From the NCBI GenBank assembly GCA_021372055.1, contig JAJFVB010000135.1:1-64000 (forward strand): a stretch of 64,000 bases of DNA, read 5' to 3'. Origin of the DNA: Desulfobacteraceae bacterium. GTDB lineage: Bacteria; Desulfobacterota; Syntrophobacteria; Syntrophobacterales; Syntrophobacteraceae. Position 1 is the first letter of the stretch, and the number at the start of each line of letters is the position of its first letter. The position numbers were made by a program, and so were the translations under genes. Of this stretch, positions 42,627 through 50,505 are shown piece by piece. Under the pieces are notes generated by a model, which was given only the letters and a program-made list of their open reading frames with translations, did no database searches and had not been told where the DNA came from.

Positions 42627-43121
42627 ATGTTCAGGCAGATGAAAGTTACAGGGCTGGTGATGGACCCCCATTCGAATACGCCCATTCTGGTCCTCAAGGA
42701 CATGAAGGACGAAACCACTCTGCCTATCTGGATAGGTCTCCTCGAGGCAACCGCCATTGCAACGGAACTCGAAAATATCCAGTTTCCCAGACCCATGACG
42801 CACGATCTCATCCGGACAATGTTCGATCATCTGAGCGTCAAGGTTGAAAAGATCGAGGTCTGCGACCTCAAGAACAACACCTATTACGCCCTGATCTACA
42901 TCCGCAACGGGGAAACCGTCAGCGCGATCGATTCGCGTCCGAGCGATGCCATAGCGGTCGCTCTCAGGACCAACGCCCCCATTTATGTCAAAGACGAGGT
43001 AATCTCGAAGTACCTCAAGTCGGAGGAAGCAAAGCCCGAGTTCGACGAGAAAAACAAGGAACAATGGGCCGAGATGCTCGACAAGCTGGATCCATCCGAT
43101 TTCAGCAAATACAAGATGTAG
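42627..43121 (+). CDS. Bifunctional nuclease family protein (DUF151)
   Basis: 164 residues from the ATG at 42627, which has GGAGG five bases upstream; another ATG lies at 42615. The family signature is complete: LPIWIGLLEATAIATEL, RPMTHDL, and DSRPSDAIAVALR. Plant and bacterial members have DNase and RNase activity in vitro; their cellular role is unclear. The acidic C-terminal tail is usual. It sits between miaB and adenine deaminase. Confidence 0.88.
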   Translation: MFRQMKVTGLVMDPHSNTPILVLKDMKDETTLPIWIGLLEATAIATELENIQFPRPMTHDLIRTMFDHLSVKVEKIEVCDLKNNTYYALIYIRNGETVSAIDSRPSDAIAVALRTNAPIYVKDEVISKYLKSEEAKPEFDEKNKEQWAEMLDKLDPSDFSKYKM

Positions 43122-43375
43122 CGCACCGGTTCATCCCGGAACGGGCCTTTGGGCCGGTCCCCGGGAAGAAAACCCGGGAAATTTCCGGGGAAAACGAACG
43201 GCGCACCGGTCCGGTCCGGCCCCCGGCGGCGTTCGCCCATCGCAAAGAATCGCCCCCTCCCATAAGAACCATTTCCTTTTTTATTTTTCATCAGTGGTGC
43301 TATAGGAAAGGCTCGCCGCCGGAATGGCTCCGGCCGCAGATCTCAATTGTTGCACATGCGAGGAGGACCAGGAGA

Positions 43376-45100
43376 ATGGATACGGAGCGTTTGACGGGTT
43401 TGATCGAAGCGGCGCGCGGCAGTCGGCAGGCGGATCTTTGCCTGAAGGGCTGCAGCCTTGTGAACGTTCTTTCGGGACGTATCGAAACCCTGGACCTTGC
43501 GGTGCATGACGGCCTGGTGGCCGGGCTGGGCAGCTACGAGGGGGAACAAACCATTGAAGCAGAGGGAATGTACGTCTGTCCCGGCTTCATAGACGGTCAT
43601 ATTCATATAGAAAGCTCCATGCTGAGTCCAGCCAACTTCTCCGCGTCCGTCCTCCCGTGGGGAACAAGCGCGGTGGTTGCGGACCCGCACGAAATTGCGA
43701 ACGTCCTGGGGCTGGAGGGCATTCGCTACTTCCTCGAATGCGCGCGGAACCTGCCTCTCGATATTTTCCTGAACCTTCCGAGCTGCGTTCCCTGTTCGCA
43801 TCTCGAAACCTCGGGCGCCACGCTGCGCGCGGTCGACCTCCACTCGCTCCTGCCGCACCCGAATCTTCTGGGACTCGCCGAGATGATGAACTTCCCAGGG
43901 GTTCTTTTCTGCGATCCGCAGGTTACGGACAAACTCCTCCTGTTCGGGGACGGCGTCATCGACGGTCATGCTCCCATGCTGGGTGGACGCGACCTGAACG
44001 GCTACATTGCCGCGGGCATCAGGTCCGACCACGAATGCACCTCGGCCGACGAGGCTTCGGAGAAGCTCTCGCGCGGCATGGCGATCATGATCCGCCAGGG
44101 CAGCCAGTCGAAGGACCTCCCGAAACTGATCGGCATTGTCAATGACAGCACGTGGCCGCGCTGCATGTTCGTATCCGACGACGTTCATCCGGACGACATC
44201 CTTCGCAAGGGCCACATGAACGCGATTGTAAATCAGGCGATGGTTCTGGGCATGGACCCGGTAAGAGCTCTGACGCTGGGGACCTGGACGGCGGCGAACC
44301 ACTTCGGGCTTCCCGCCCGCGGAGCATTGGCTCCCGGCTTCCTTGCCGATTTCAGCATAAGTCCGACCTTAAACCCATGGAACCCCGTTCGGGTTTTCCG
44401 GCGCGGCGTGGAAGTCGCAAGAGACGGAAGACTCCTTGTTGATCCGCGATCCTGGCCCGTTCCCAAGCCGGCTGGAAGCCCCATGCAGATCAGCCGGCTC
44501 GTTCGCGACGACCTGCTAGTCCCCGTGCAGGAGGGCAAAATCAGGGTGATCGGGGTCCAGGAGGGGACTCTGCTGACAAGGAAGCTGCTCCTGGAGCCGA
44601 AAACGGAAAACGGTTTCGTCGTATCCGACGTTTCGCGCGACATCCTTAAGGCCGCTCTCTACAACCGCTATGTGCCCGACACGCCGCCGGCGCTCGGCTT
44701 TGTAAACGGGCTGGGCCTGAGCCGGGGCGCAGTCGCGACCTCGGTCGCCCACGATTCGCACAATGTCCTTGCGGTCGGGGTTACCGATGAAGACATCCTC
44801 GCCGTGGTCTCCGCGTTGCGGAAATCGGGCGGAGGCATGGCCGTCGGCGAGGCGGGGGGGGAGGTCGAGACGCTTCCTCTGCCGATAGCGGGCCTCATGT
44901 CCACCGAATCCGCCCACGAAGTCTCATCCCGGCTCGAACGGTTGAAGGAAGTCGCTCTGGCCCTGGGCTCCCGGCTGCGGAGCCCCTTTATGGCGCTGTC
45001 CTTCCTCGCTCTGCCGGTGATTCCGGAATTGAAAATAACCGACCTCGGAATCGTGGAAGTTTCCCGATTTGCTCATGTACCCCTTTTCGAGAAGGCTTAG
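43376..45100 (+). CDS. ade: Adenine deaminase
   Basis: 574 residues from the ATG at 43376, with AGGAGG and a closer GGAGA upstream. Amidohydrolase fold: PGFIDGHIHIESSML (metal-binding HxH), VADPHEIANVLG, DGHAPMLGG, SDHECT and SDDVHPDD. The C-terminal Ade domain is present (SVAHDSHNVLAVG). It converts adenine to hypoxanthine for purine salvage. A 254-base leader before it contains two short CCCGGG repeats but no recognisable purine riboswitch. Confidence 0.93.
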   Translation: MDTERLTGLIEAARGSRQADLCLKGCSLVNVLSGRIETLDLAVHDGLVAGLGSYEGEQTIEAEGMYVCPGFIDGHIHIESSMLSPANFSASVLPWGTSAVVADPHEIANVLGLEGIRYFLECARNLPLDIFLNLPSCVPCSHLETSGATLRAVDLHSLLPHPNLLGLAEMMNFPGVLFCDPQVTDKLLLFGDGVIDGHAPMLGGRDLNGYIAAGIRSDHECTSADEASEKLSRGMAIMIRQGSQSKDLPKLIGIVNDSTWPRCMFVSDDVHPDDILRKGHMNAIVNQAMVLGMDPVRALTLGTWTAANHFGLPARGALAPGFLADFSISPTLNPWNPVRVFRRGVEVARDGRLLVDPRSWPVPKPAGSPMQISRLVRDDLLVPVQEGKIRVIGVQEGTLLTRKLLLEPKTENGFVVSDVSRDILKAALYNRYVPDTPPALGFVNGLGLSRGAVATSVAHDSHNVLAVGVTDEDILAVVSALRKSGGGMAVGEAGGEVETLPLPIAGLMSTESAHEVSSRLERLKEVALALGSRLRSPFMALSFLALPVIPELKITDLGIVEVSRFAHVPLFEKA

Positions 45101-45166
45101 CGGACATATGTTTGTCTATCCCCATCGTATTTGCAGTGACAGCCAACCCGATTAAGGAGACACACG

Positions 45167-45628
45167 ATGACCGCCTTATCCTGCACTTCCGTAAATGACG
45201 TGATAGGTTTTGCCATCCAGAAAGAAGAACTGGCCATGGAATTCTATCGCCAGTGCTCGCTTCGAACGTCGCACTCCGGGCTCAAGGAGTTTTTCGACGA
45301 ACTGGCCCGGGAGGAGCAACGCCACAGGGATATGCTAAGGGATCTGGATTCGCTGCATCTCGATGAGGTCAAACTCGAAAAGGTCGAGGATCTGAAAATC
45401 AGCGACTACCTCGCGGATGTGCCCTTCCAGGAGGACATGACTTACCAGGATGCGCTGATACTCGCGATGAAAAAGGAAGAGAAAGCCCACGGCTTCTATG
45501 CGACCTGGAAGAGCAAGTGCATGAATGACAGGGCCGCAAAGCTCTTCCAGATCCTCGAGACCGAGGAGTCCAAACACAAGCGCAAACTCGAAACCCTCTA
45601 CGATGACGAAATCCTGGCGTGGGATTAA
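45167..45628 (+). CDS. Rubrerythrin/ferritin-like diiron protein
   Basis: 153 residues with AAGGAGAC upstream. Four-helix bundle with two repeated diiron motifs: Glu in KEELAMEFY then EEQRH, and Glu in KKEEKAHGFY then EEESKH-like ETEESKHK. There is no rubredoxin domain at the C-terminus, unlike true rubrerythrins, so it may store iron or reduce peroxide with an external partner. It follows adenine deaminase by 66 bases and ends at repeat copy R4. Confidence 0.85.
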   Translation: MTALSCTSVNDVIGFAIQKEELAMEFYRQCSLRTSHSGLKEFFDELAREEQRHRDMLRDLDSLHLDEVKLEKVEDLKISDYLADVPFQEDMTYQDALILAMKKEEKAHGFYATWKSKCMNDRAAKLFQILETEESKHKRKLETLYDDEILAWD

Positions 45629-45636
45629 GCACGGCG

Positions 45637-45702
45637 TCCCCCATACCCCTGCGCGGCTCATTTCGGCGGGGGTGCGGGGGAATCATTCTCCCGCTCTTTT
45701 TT
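45637..45702 (+). repeat. Interspersed repeat copy R4 (short core only)
   Basis: Keeps the family core (TGCGCGGCTCATTTCGGCG) and the GCGGGGGAATCATTCTCCCGC hairpin followed by TCTTTTTT. Both inverted ends and the first hairpin are missing. It fills the gap between two convergent genes and looks like a working terminator for the ferritin-like gene. Confidence 0.6.
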
Positions 45703-45727
45703 GTCCGGACGGCGGATGGAACAGCAG

Positions 45728-47077
45728 CTAGAAAAGATCGAACCCGCCCCCGTTTTTCAGGGAATGAATCATTCGGTTCGTTCTTTCCTCAACTTCGGGG
45801 ATCATTTCGACGAGGGCTTTCAGGGCGGTGAGGACTTTTTTGGTCTGCTGCTTGTGCGGGAAGTCAAGATCGGGGTGATCCAGGAATTTCAGGATTTGCT
45901 CCAGGACCACGATCTTGTCCACGGTAAAGTCCACATAGGCTAGTTTCGGCCAGACCGACTTGAGATCATCCGGGAGATGGACCATTCGCTTGGCAAGCTC
46001 CTCGTCCGTCCCCAGCCACATCGAGTTCTGCAGGCGAACCAGGAGGGAATTTATCTCTTCGCGGCTCGACTCCCAGACATCGCTCTCCTTGAGCAGCTTA
46101 CGCCATTTGGGCCGGAGCTTGTTGTCGACCCACTTCTCCCCCAGGACCGGCATCAGAGACAGTTCGGCCAGTTCATGCTGCTCGGCGAGAAGGCTCTCGC
46201 AGAGCTGGGCCAGATCGAACCCGCGATTCCGGTCCACGTTCTTGGACTTTATCAGTTCGTTCAACCGTTCGAGAATCGCGCGCTTGCACTCCAGCTCGGG
46301 AAAGGTACTGCAGATCTGGGATTCCCACTGCTCCCGCAGGAAGCTGATCTCCGCATTGATGGCGGAAAAGACGAAGCCGAGCTTTATGAGCGTATTCCTG
46401 AGTTCGTGTGCCAGAACATTGCAACTTTGAAGGCGCTGCCTGGCAAGCTCCTTCTGCGCCTCCGAGAGGGTCTCCCTGATGTGCAGCGAGAGGAGTTGCG
46501 TGCCGAGAGTGTGTGAGAGCTTCTTGATGATCTTGGTGGAATTGTCGCCGCGTTTGATGGTTCCGGGCTTGAAATGGATTTTCACGACCGCCACCACGAT
46601 ATTTTCGCTGTCCTTCCAGATCGGCTTTCCGGTATGGTCCAGCGGATAACTCGGGATCATCTTCCGGGCTCCGTACAGATACGATTTTCTTATCAGCACG
46701 GGCTCCATGTGGTGGTGGTCTTCGAGTTCGTTGGAAAGCTGCTTGCGGACACTCCTGAAGTCCAGGTTCGGGTCGTCGGCCGTCCAGCTCTTGCCCTTTT
46801 CGACACACCAAGCCATGGCCTCGAGCACTTGTCCGGGCCTGTCCCTGTAGCGCTCCCAGCTTTTTCCGGGGTAATTGTAGTCGGACACCTCGGGAAGGCC
46901 CCAGAGGATTTCGCCCGTGCCTTCGTCACGAACGCCCGTCGTGACGCGCACGGCCTGAAGTGTGGGCATGGGGCCGATTCGATAGATGGTTCCCCTAGTC
47001 GCATCGGGAAGGCAAAAAAGGATTGTTTCAATCATATCCTTGCACGTTCGTTCAAGGATATCATCGCCGATGATCAT
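45728..47077 (-). CDS. Sensor-like protein with histidine phosphoacceptor motif but no ATPase domain
   Basis: 449 residues; the ATG at 47077 has AAGGGG upstream, a TTG further up has none. Residues about 1-190 look like a sensory domain (TILFCLPDATRGTIYRIG, ILWGLPEVSDYNYPGKSW). A long helical region follows with LAHELRNTLIK, His 224, matching the H-box of histidine kinases. The last 220 residues are helical and contain none of the N, G1, F or G2 boxes of the ATP-binding domain. It may be a phosphotransfer or dead-kinase signalling protein. I do not recognise the whole. Confidence 0.65.
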   Translation of the reverse strand: MIIGDDILERTCKDMIETILFCLPDATRGTIYRIGPMPTLQAVRVTTGVRDEGTGEILWGLPEVSDYNYPGKSWERYRDRPGQVLEAMAWCVEKGKSWTADDPNLDFRSVRKQLSNELEDHHHMEPVLIRKSYLYGARKMIPSYPLDHTGKPIWKDSENIVVAVVKIHFKPGTIKRGDNSTKIIKKLSHTLGTQLLSLHIRETLSEAQKELARQRLQSCNVLAHELRNTLIKLGFVFSAINAEISFLREQWESQICSTFPELECKRAILERLNELIKSKNVDRNRGFDLAQLCESLLAEQHELAELSLMPVLGEKWVDNKLRPKWRKLLKESDVWESSREEINSLLVRLQNSMWLGTDEELAKRMVHLPDDLKSVWPKLAYVDFTVDKIVVLEQILKFLDHPDLDFPHKQQTKKVLTALKALVEMIPEVEERTNRMIHSLKNGGGFDLF

Positions 47078-47270
47078 TCTCAGCCCCTTCTTTCCTCCAG
47101 GCAACCCTCAAACTTTTTATCCCGAAACCACCATACCATCAACATACATGTTAAGTATAGCTTCAGACGCATCGCCGGGGAATACCCGCTGAAGGAGTCG
47201 TTTGCCCTGGAGGAGGCAAAGGAGTAGAATTGTACCCTGCCTGCAACGTACCCGCTCAGAAGGACTATTC

Positions 47271-47960
47271 ATGAAAGTGTTTCGGATAATCATTTGTCTG
47301 GCGATTTCGGTCCTGTTTCTCTCCGGAGCGTTGGCCGGTGCCGCATCTCCCTCCGAAACGGACCGAAAAGACTTGAAGCTCCGATTGGCCTTCTGCGCCA
47401 TCCGGGGGATTTCCAACCCTCCAAAAGTGGAACCGGTGACGAAGAACATGACCCTTGCGTCCGGCGACAAGCTGAAAGTTCTCCTCGAGTTCAGCCGCAA
47501 GTGTTTCGTTTACCTCATCCACGAAAATGCCCAGGGTGAGGTCGCCCTCCTCTTTCCCTATTCGATAAAGCAGTTCGATACGGATTACCAGACCTCACGC
47601 AAATATACCGTCCCCAAGGGTGAGGCGTGGTTTCAACTGGACACCAGCACGGGTCTGGAAACCTTTTACCTCCTTGCCTCGGACCAGCGGCTGCTGGATG
47701 TCGAGTACATGTACCAGCAGTATGCCTCGGCGAAACCGCCGGAAAAAGCCGAACTGGCGGGCCGTATGGTCTCCGAAATCCGCGGCATGGGCGAGAAGTA
47801 CTTCGCCTCGGCCGAGAAAGGACAAATCCTGGTGAGAAACGATTTGTCCCGCGGCTTCGAGCGGGCTACCGGGGCCGACCTCACGGATATTTCCGGCTTC
47901 ACCCGGGAAATCGCATTCAAAAGCTTTTTTACCGAAACATTTGTGGTCGAACACCGCTGA
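47271..47960 (+). CDS. DUF4384 domain exported protein
   Basis: 229 residues from the ATG at 47271, with AGAAGGAC upstream; the frame extends to 47202 but lacks a site there. Signal peptide 1-28 (cleavage after AGAA). The mature part carries the DUF4384 pattern: LASGDKLKVLLEFSRKCFVYLIHENAQGEV with the buried LLFPYS, and GEAWFQLDTSTGLETFYLLAS. Such domains occur in envelope and kinase-associated proteins and have no defined activity. Convergent with the SagB-like gene, 14 bases apart. Confidence 0.8.
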   Translation: MKVFRIIICLAISVLFLSGALAGAASPSETDRKDLKLRLAFCAIRGISNPPKVEPVTKNMTLASGDKLKVLLEFSRKCFVYLIHENAQGEVALLFPYSIKQFDTDYQTSRKYTVPKGEAWFQLDTSTGLETFYLLASDQRLLDVEYMYQQYASAKPPEKAELAGRMVSEIRGMGEKYFASAEKGQILVRNDLSRGFERATGADLTDISGFTREIAFKSFFTETFVVEHR

Positions 47961-47973
47961 TCGGCGGACAGGG

Positions 47974-48579
47974 CTATCTGCCGACAGGCATCAGGAGCAG
48001 AGGCTCCTCCACGGGGTCCAGGGAGAGGGCCTTCGCCACGCGTTCGTCCTGAAAGGCGCCGACGACAACCGTGCCGAGGCTGAGGGAAACGGCCTGAAGG
48101 TGCACATTCTGAGCGACATGCCCGGCCTCCATGTAAACGTACCGGATGCCCCTCTCGCGGTATTTGGACGTGGTGCGGTCGAAAATCGCCGAAATGGCGA
48201 TGACGGCCGGAGCGCGCGCGAGCATCGATTGCCCGAGTGAGGCATCGGCCAGCGCCTGCCTGACATCTTCGCCGCCGCCGGGGCTCAGGACATGAGCATC
48301 GGGGTGGTATCTGTAAATACCGGCCTGAAGATCCTCAACGGCTCCCACGATCAGGCGGATCTGGATCGGGTAGAGCGCACCCGCCGAAGGGCTGGTTCTA
48401 TAGCCCCTGGGATGCGTAACGCCCTGAGCGGCCCAAAGCAGTTGCGAGACTTCGTGGATTTTAAGCGGCGCATCCCTGTAGCTTCTGACCGAACGTCTGG
48501 CGGCCAGCGCGCTCTCAAGCGAAAGGGAACCGCTCAACTCGGGTTTGGGCAAGGATATGACACTTTCGACTTTGGACAA
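47974..48579 (-). CDS. SagB/ThcOx-type nitroreductase-fold oxidoreductase
   Basis: 201 residues from a TTG at 48579 with GAGGAGGGGA just upstream; an ATG upstream would place the start inside repeat R5. FMN-binding nitroreductase fold: LAARRSVRSYRDAPLK, LLWAAQG and TSPSAGALYPIQ, then AGHVAQNVHLQA. In toxin gene clusters SagB oxidises azolines made by YcaO, but stand-alone copies like this one are common and of unknown use. No YcaO or peptide precursor is nearby. Confidence 0.85.
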   Translation of the reverse strand: MSKVESVISLPKPELSGSLSLESALAARRSVRSYRDAPLKIHEVSQLLWAAQGVTHPRGYRTSPSAGALYPIQIRLIVGAVEDLQAGIYRYHPDAHVLSPGGGEDVRQALADASLGQSMLARAPAVIAISAIFDRTTSKYRERGIRYVYMEAGHVAQNVHLQAVSLSLGTVVVGAFQDERVAKALSLDPVEEPLLLMPVGR

Positions 48580-48590
48580 TGTCCCCTCCT

Positions 48591-48775
48591 CATACGCATT
48601 TGCGTTCAAGAATGTACCAAAGAACGCTTGTGAAAAGCGTGGGGGAGCTTCGCCCCCCCACACCCCACGCCGCTACGCGGCTCATTTTTGCGCCACGGCT
48701 GCGGCCGTTGGCCCGCAGCCGCCAGCGCCAAGCGCTTGCGGGGGTGCGGGGGAATCATTCCCCCGCTCTCTGGCG
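48591..48775 (+). repeat. Interspersed repeat copy R5
   Basis: Starts with CATACGCATTTGCGTTCAAG, an end sequence of the family, then a GTGGGGGAGCTTCGCCCCCCCAC hairpin in place of the usual one, the CGGCTCATTTTTGCGC core, a GC-rich centre with CTGCGGCC/GGCCCGCAG pairing and the GCGGGGGAATCATTCCCCCGC hairpin. The far inverted end is missing. It is between the SagB-like gene and a coiled-coil gene, both on the minus strand. Confidence 0.7.
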
Positions 48776-48843
48776 TCCCGAGAGGTATCAACCGTGCACG
48801 CAAGTCAGTATCAGGTGTCTCCGGTCGAGAACGCAAAACCGCA

Positions 48844-49305
48844 TCAGGGAGCATAATAGGCGAAACACGCCAAAAACTGTTCGCAGTCTTCTTCCTCCCC
48901 GATACTTTTTGCGCTTCTTCGCAATTCCTCGACCAGAGAAGGCTCGAACTCCTCGGATATCCTCGCCTTCAGCAGATTGTATCTCTCCCGCTCCCGCGAA
49001 AGCGCTCCAGCGTCCTGGAGCTGGCGGAAGCACCTTTTGCGTTTTTCACTCTCAAGTTCTCTCAGAATAATGGGCACATCGCCGATGAGTTCGCGAAGCT
49101 CTGCAATCCGGGCTTTCACCGCATTGACGTCTTCCCTGGGAACCATCCCCCTGGCCCATTGGACCAGGACCTCGGGCAACTTTTGACAAAGGGCATCCAG
49201 TTCGGATTCCGCCGAGCTCTCCTCGGTTCTCATGCGCATGATCAGGCTGTCGATCTCGGCCCACGCCTCACCCGCCTCGACCCGCATTCGCTCTTCCTTG
49301 TTCAT
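48844..49305 (-). CDS. Coiled-coil protein of unknown function
   Basis: 153 residues; ATG at 49305 with GGGAGGGG upstream. Nearly all helical and highly charged (Glu, Arg), with heptad-like leucines in EIDSLIMRMRTEE and ARIAELRELIGDVPIILREL. A Cys occurs near residue 40 and two near the ends of helices. No domain recognised, no signal peptide. It lies 156 bases past the 3' end of the candidate small RNA on the same strand, so readthrough of that terminator would reach it. In style it resembles the gene at the right edge of the window. Confidence 0.65.
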   Translation of the reverse strand: MNKEERMRVEAGEAWAEIDSLIMRMRTEESSAESELDALCQKLPEVLVQWARGMVPREDVNAVKARIAELRELIGDVPIILRELESEKRKRCFRQLQDAGALSRERERYNLLKARISEEFEPSLVEELRRSAKSIGEEEDCEQFLACFAYYAP

Positions 49306-49460
49306 GACCCCTCCCTTCCCGGGCATGCATTCCCTCTGATAATATAGAGTTGATGCTCGATCAAAACAATTTGTCCCAGGCAAAATAGGGAGGGAAACCG
49401 GCGGTCCGAGACTCGATCTGATGTCTTTGACGGCCCGGAGGATACAATTGCTGCGGATCC

Positions 49461-49530
49461 AAAAAAGGAAAAAGCCGACTCGGTGGGGCAGACCGATCGG
49501 CTCTGAGGAGGAAAGAGTTTTCTTGTCGGT
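49461..49530 (-). ncRNA. Candidate ~70-nt small RNA with CCUCCU loop
   Basis: Predicted on the minus strand from the promoter at 49541-49557. Three parts are visible: an unpaired start (ACCGACAAGAAAA), a hairpin CTCT / AGAG (near 49517-49501) whose nine-base loop TTCCTCCTC can pair with ribosome binding sites, and a terminator of ten pairs (AGCCGATCGG with CCGA-G-TCGGCT, one bulged G, nine-base loop) followed by TTTTTCCTTTTTT. There is no open reading frame. Architecture matches base-pairing regulators in other bacteria; expression is unproven. Confidence 0.6.
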
Positions 49531-49540
49531 TCTAGGTAAA

Positions 49541-49557
49541 AGCAACTTTGATGCCAA
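49541..49557 (-). promoter_or_regulatory. Sigma54-type promoter
   Basis: The minus strand reads TTGGCATCAAAGTTGCT, with GG and GC exactly ten bases apart, close to the consensus TTGGCACNNNNNTTGCT. The start point would be about 49530. The nearest gene on this strand begins 225 bases away with a terminator hairpin in between, so the natural product is a short RNA. Confidence 0.65.
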
Positions 49558-49811
49558 AGTGGGATATCAAATATTTATCATTACATTCCAGACACTTATA
49601 AGCCAACTGCCACAAAAGTCCCTCTTCGCCCTCCAAAATTATCACGCCATAATCCAGCCACAATCTGCCAAATCACGCCATAATCACGCATTGCCATGCC
49701 GGAATCTTCCGAATGGCGGGATTAACGTCGAGTCCACGATCAACGCACAGATCACCGCCATGTTTTCTCTTTGTCTTTTGAGGCAACGCGGTATGGGAGA
49801 ATTTTCCCGGA

Positions 49812-50072
49812 CTACGCAGGGTTTGCGCCCCGAAAGACATCGACGGCGCCGCTGACGAAGGCCAGAGCGAGGCAGCGCGCATGATCGTCGTTAAGCCGGT
49901 CGCCTTCGAGACGGTCCGGATCGCAGCATTGGCAGCTTTCGCAGGAAAAGCCAGGCCAGCCCATCAGAATCGCATGGTCAAGACATTTGCTGTAATGTCG
50001 ACAGAAAACATTGCGGCTTACCATCCCGCAGCTTTCGACAGCCGTGCAACGGACGGGGGATTTCTCTTTCAC
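49812..50072 (-). CDS. Small cysteine-rich protein
   Basis: 86 residues from the GTG at 50072, which has AGGAGG with six spacer bases; an in-frame ATG at 50090 overlaps that site. It has ten or so Cys in pairs: RCTAVESCG, FCRHYSKCLDHAI, FSCESCQCC, then RCLALAF. The spacing and the WPGF aromatic step look like a small metal-binding domain, similar to short Cys-rich proteins of other Desulfobacterota. No signal peptide. Repeat R6 begins 58 bases upstream. No function can be assigned. Confidence 0.72.
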   Translation of the reverse strand: MKEKSPVRCTAVESCGMVSRNVFCRHYSKCLDHAILMGWPGFSCESCQCCDPDRLEGDRLNDDHARCLALAFVSGAVDVFRGANPA

Positions 50073-50505
50073 GAAGAACCTCCTGCTCATGTCCCTATGG
50101 AGAGCCAACTTGAATTGCGGATCAAATATCTCATACCAATGAGCGTTCAAGATGATGCCAGGCTTTCAAACCGTGGGGAGCCTGCTCCCCACACGCAGCT
50201 GCGCTGCTCATTTTGGCGCTTGCGGCGGGCCTGACGCGCGTGCGCGTAGGGCCGAACCCGAGGGGGAGCGGAGGAAAGCATTTCCCCCCTCTTTTCCATT
50301 AGTTTTATCTTGAACGCAATTTCGTATCAAAACATCCCGAGCCACCGCTCGCGACCGGTACGACTTGACTTTAAGACGCTCGGTCCAATGGCGCAACTCT
50401 CCCCCGCGAATGAAAATCGCAAAGCGATCCGCCGTTTCGATCGACAGGGGGAGAACTCGTGTCCCCCCCCGTTATTTTTTTGCCCCTGAAGGGCGGAATC
50501 CAGGT
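50073..50505. other. Spacer holding repeat R6 and a plus-strand hairpin
   Basis: Apart from R6 (50131-50328), about 180 bases remain before the selenoprotein-like gene ends at 50506. Near 50450-50490 a GGGGGAG/TCCCCCC hairpin is followed on the plus strand by ATTTTTTT, a terminator-like element facing away from the gene. No coding frame seen. Confidence 0.4.
50131..50328 (+). repeat. Interspersed repeat copy R6, the most complete
   Basis: 198 bases with both inverted ends: CATACCAATGAGCGTTCAAG at the left and, read from the right, GATACGAAATTGCGTTCAAG. Between them are the GTGGGGAGCC/GCTCCCCAC hairpin, CGCAGCTGCGCTGCTCATTT core, GC-rich centre with a GCGCGTGCGCG palindrome and the GGAAAGCATTTCCC hairpin. 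No open reading frame. Clear target-site duplication is not seen beyond a possible TA. Confidence 0.82.

Larger units (their letters stand above)
49306..49811. other. 506-base spacer holding a candidate small RNA
   Basis: No protein gene. It is clearly more AT-rich (49540-49680) than its surroundings. It contains the sigma54-type promoter and small-RNA candidate listed separately, and a direct repeat of CACGCCATAATC near 49638 and 49675. The rest (49690-49811) shows nothing recognisable. Confidence 0.5.

Noticed and set aside
43122-43375. Purine riboswitch before adenine deaminase
   Set aside because: GC-rich hairpins are present but the conserved three-way junction sequences were not found.
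49638-49686. Direct repeats CACGCCATAATC as a CRISPR-like or iteron array
   Set aside because: Only two copies plus fragments with irregular spacing; too few for an array or an origin.
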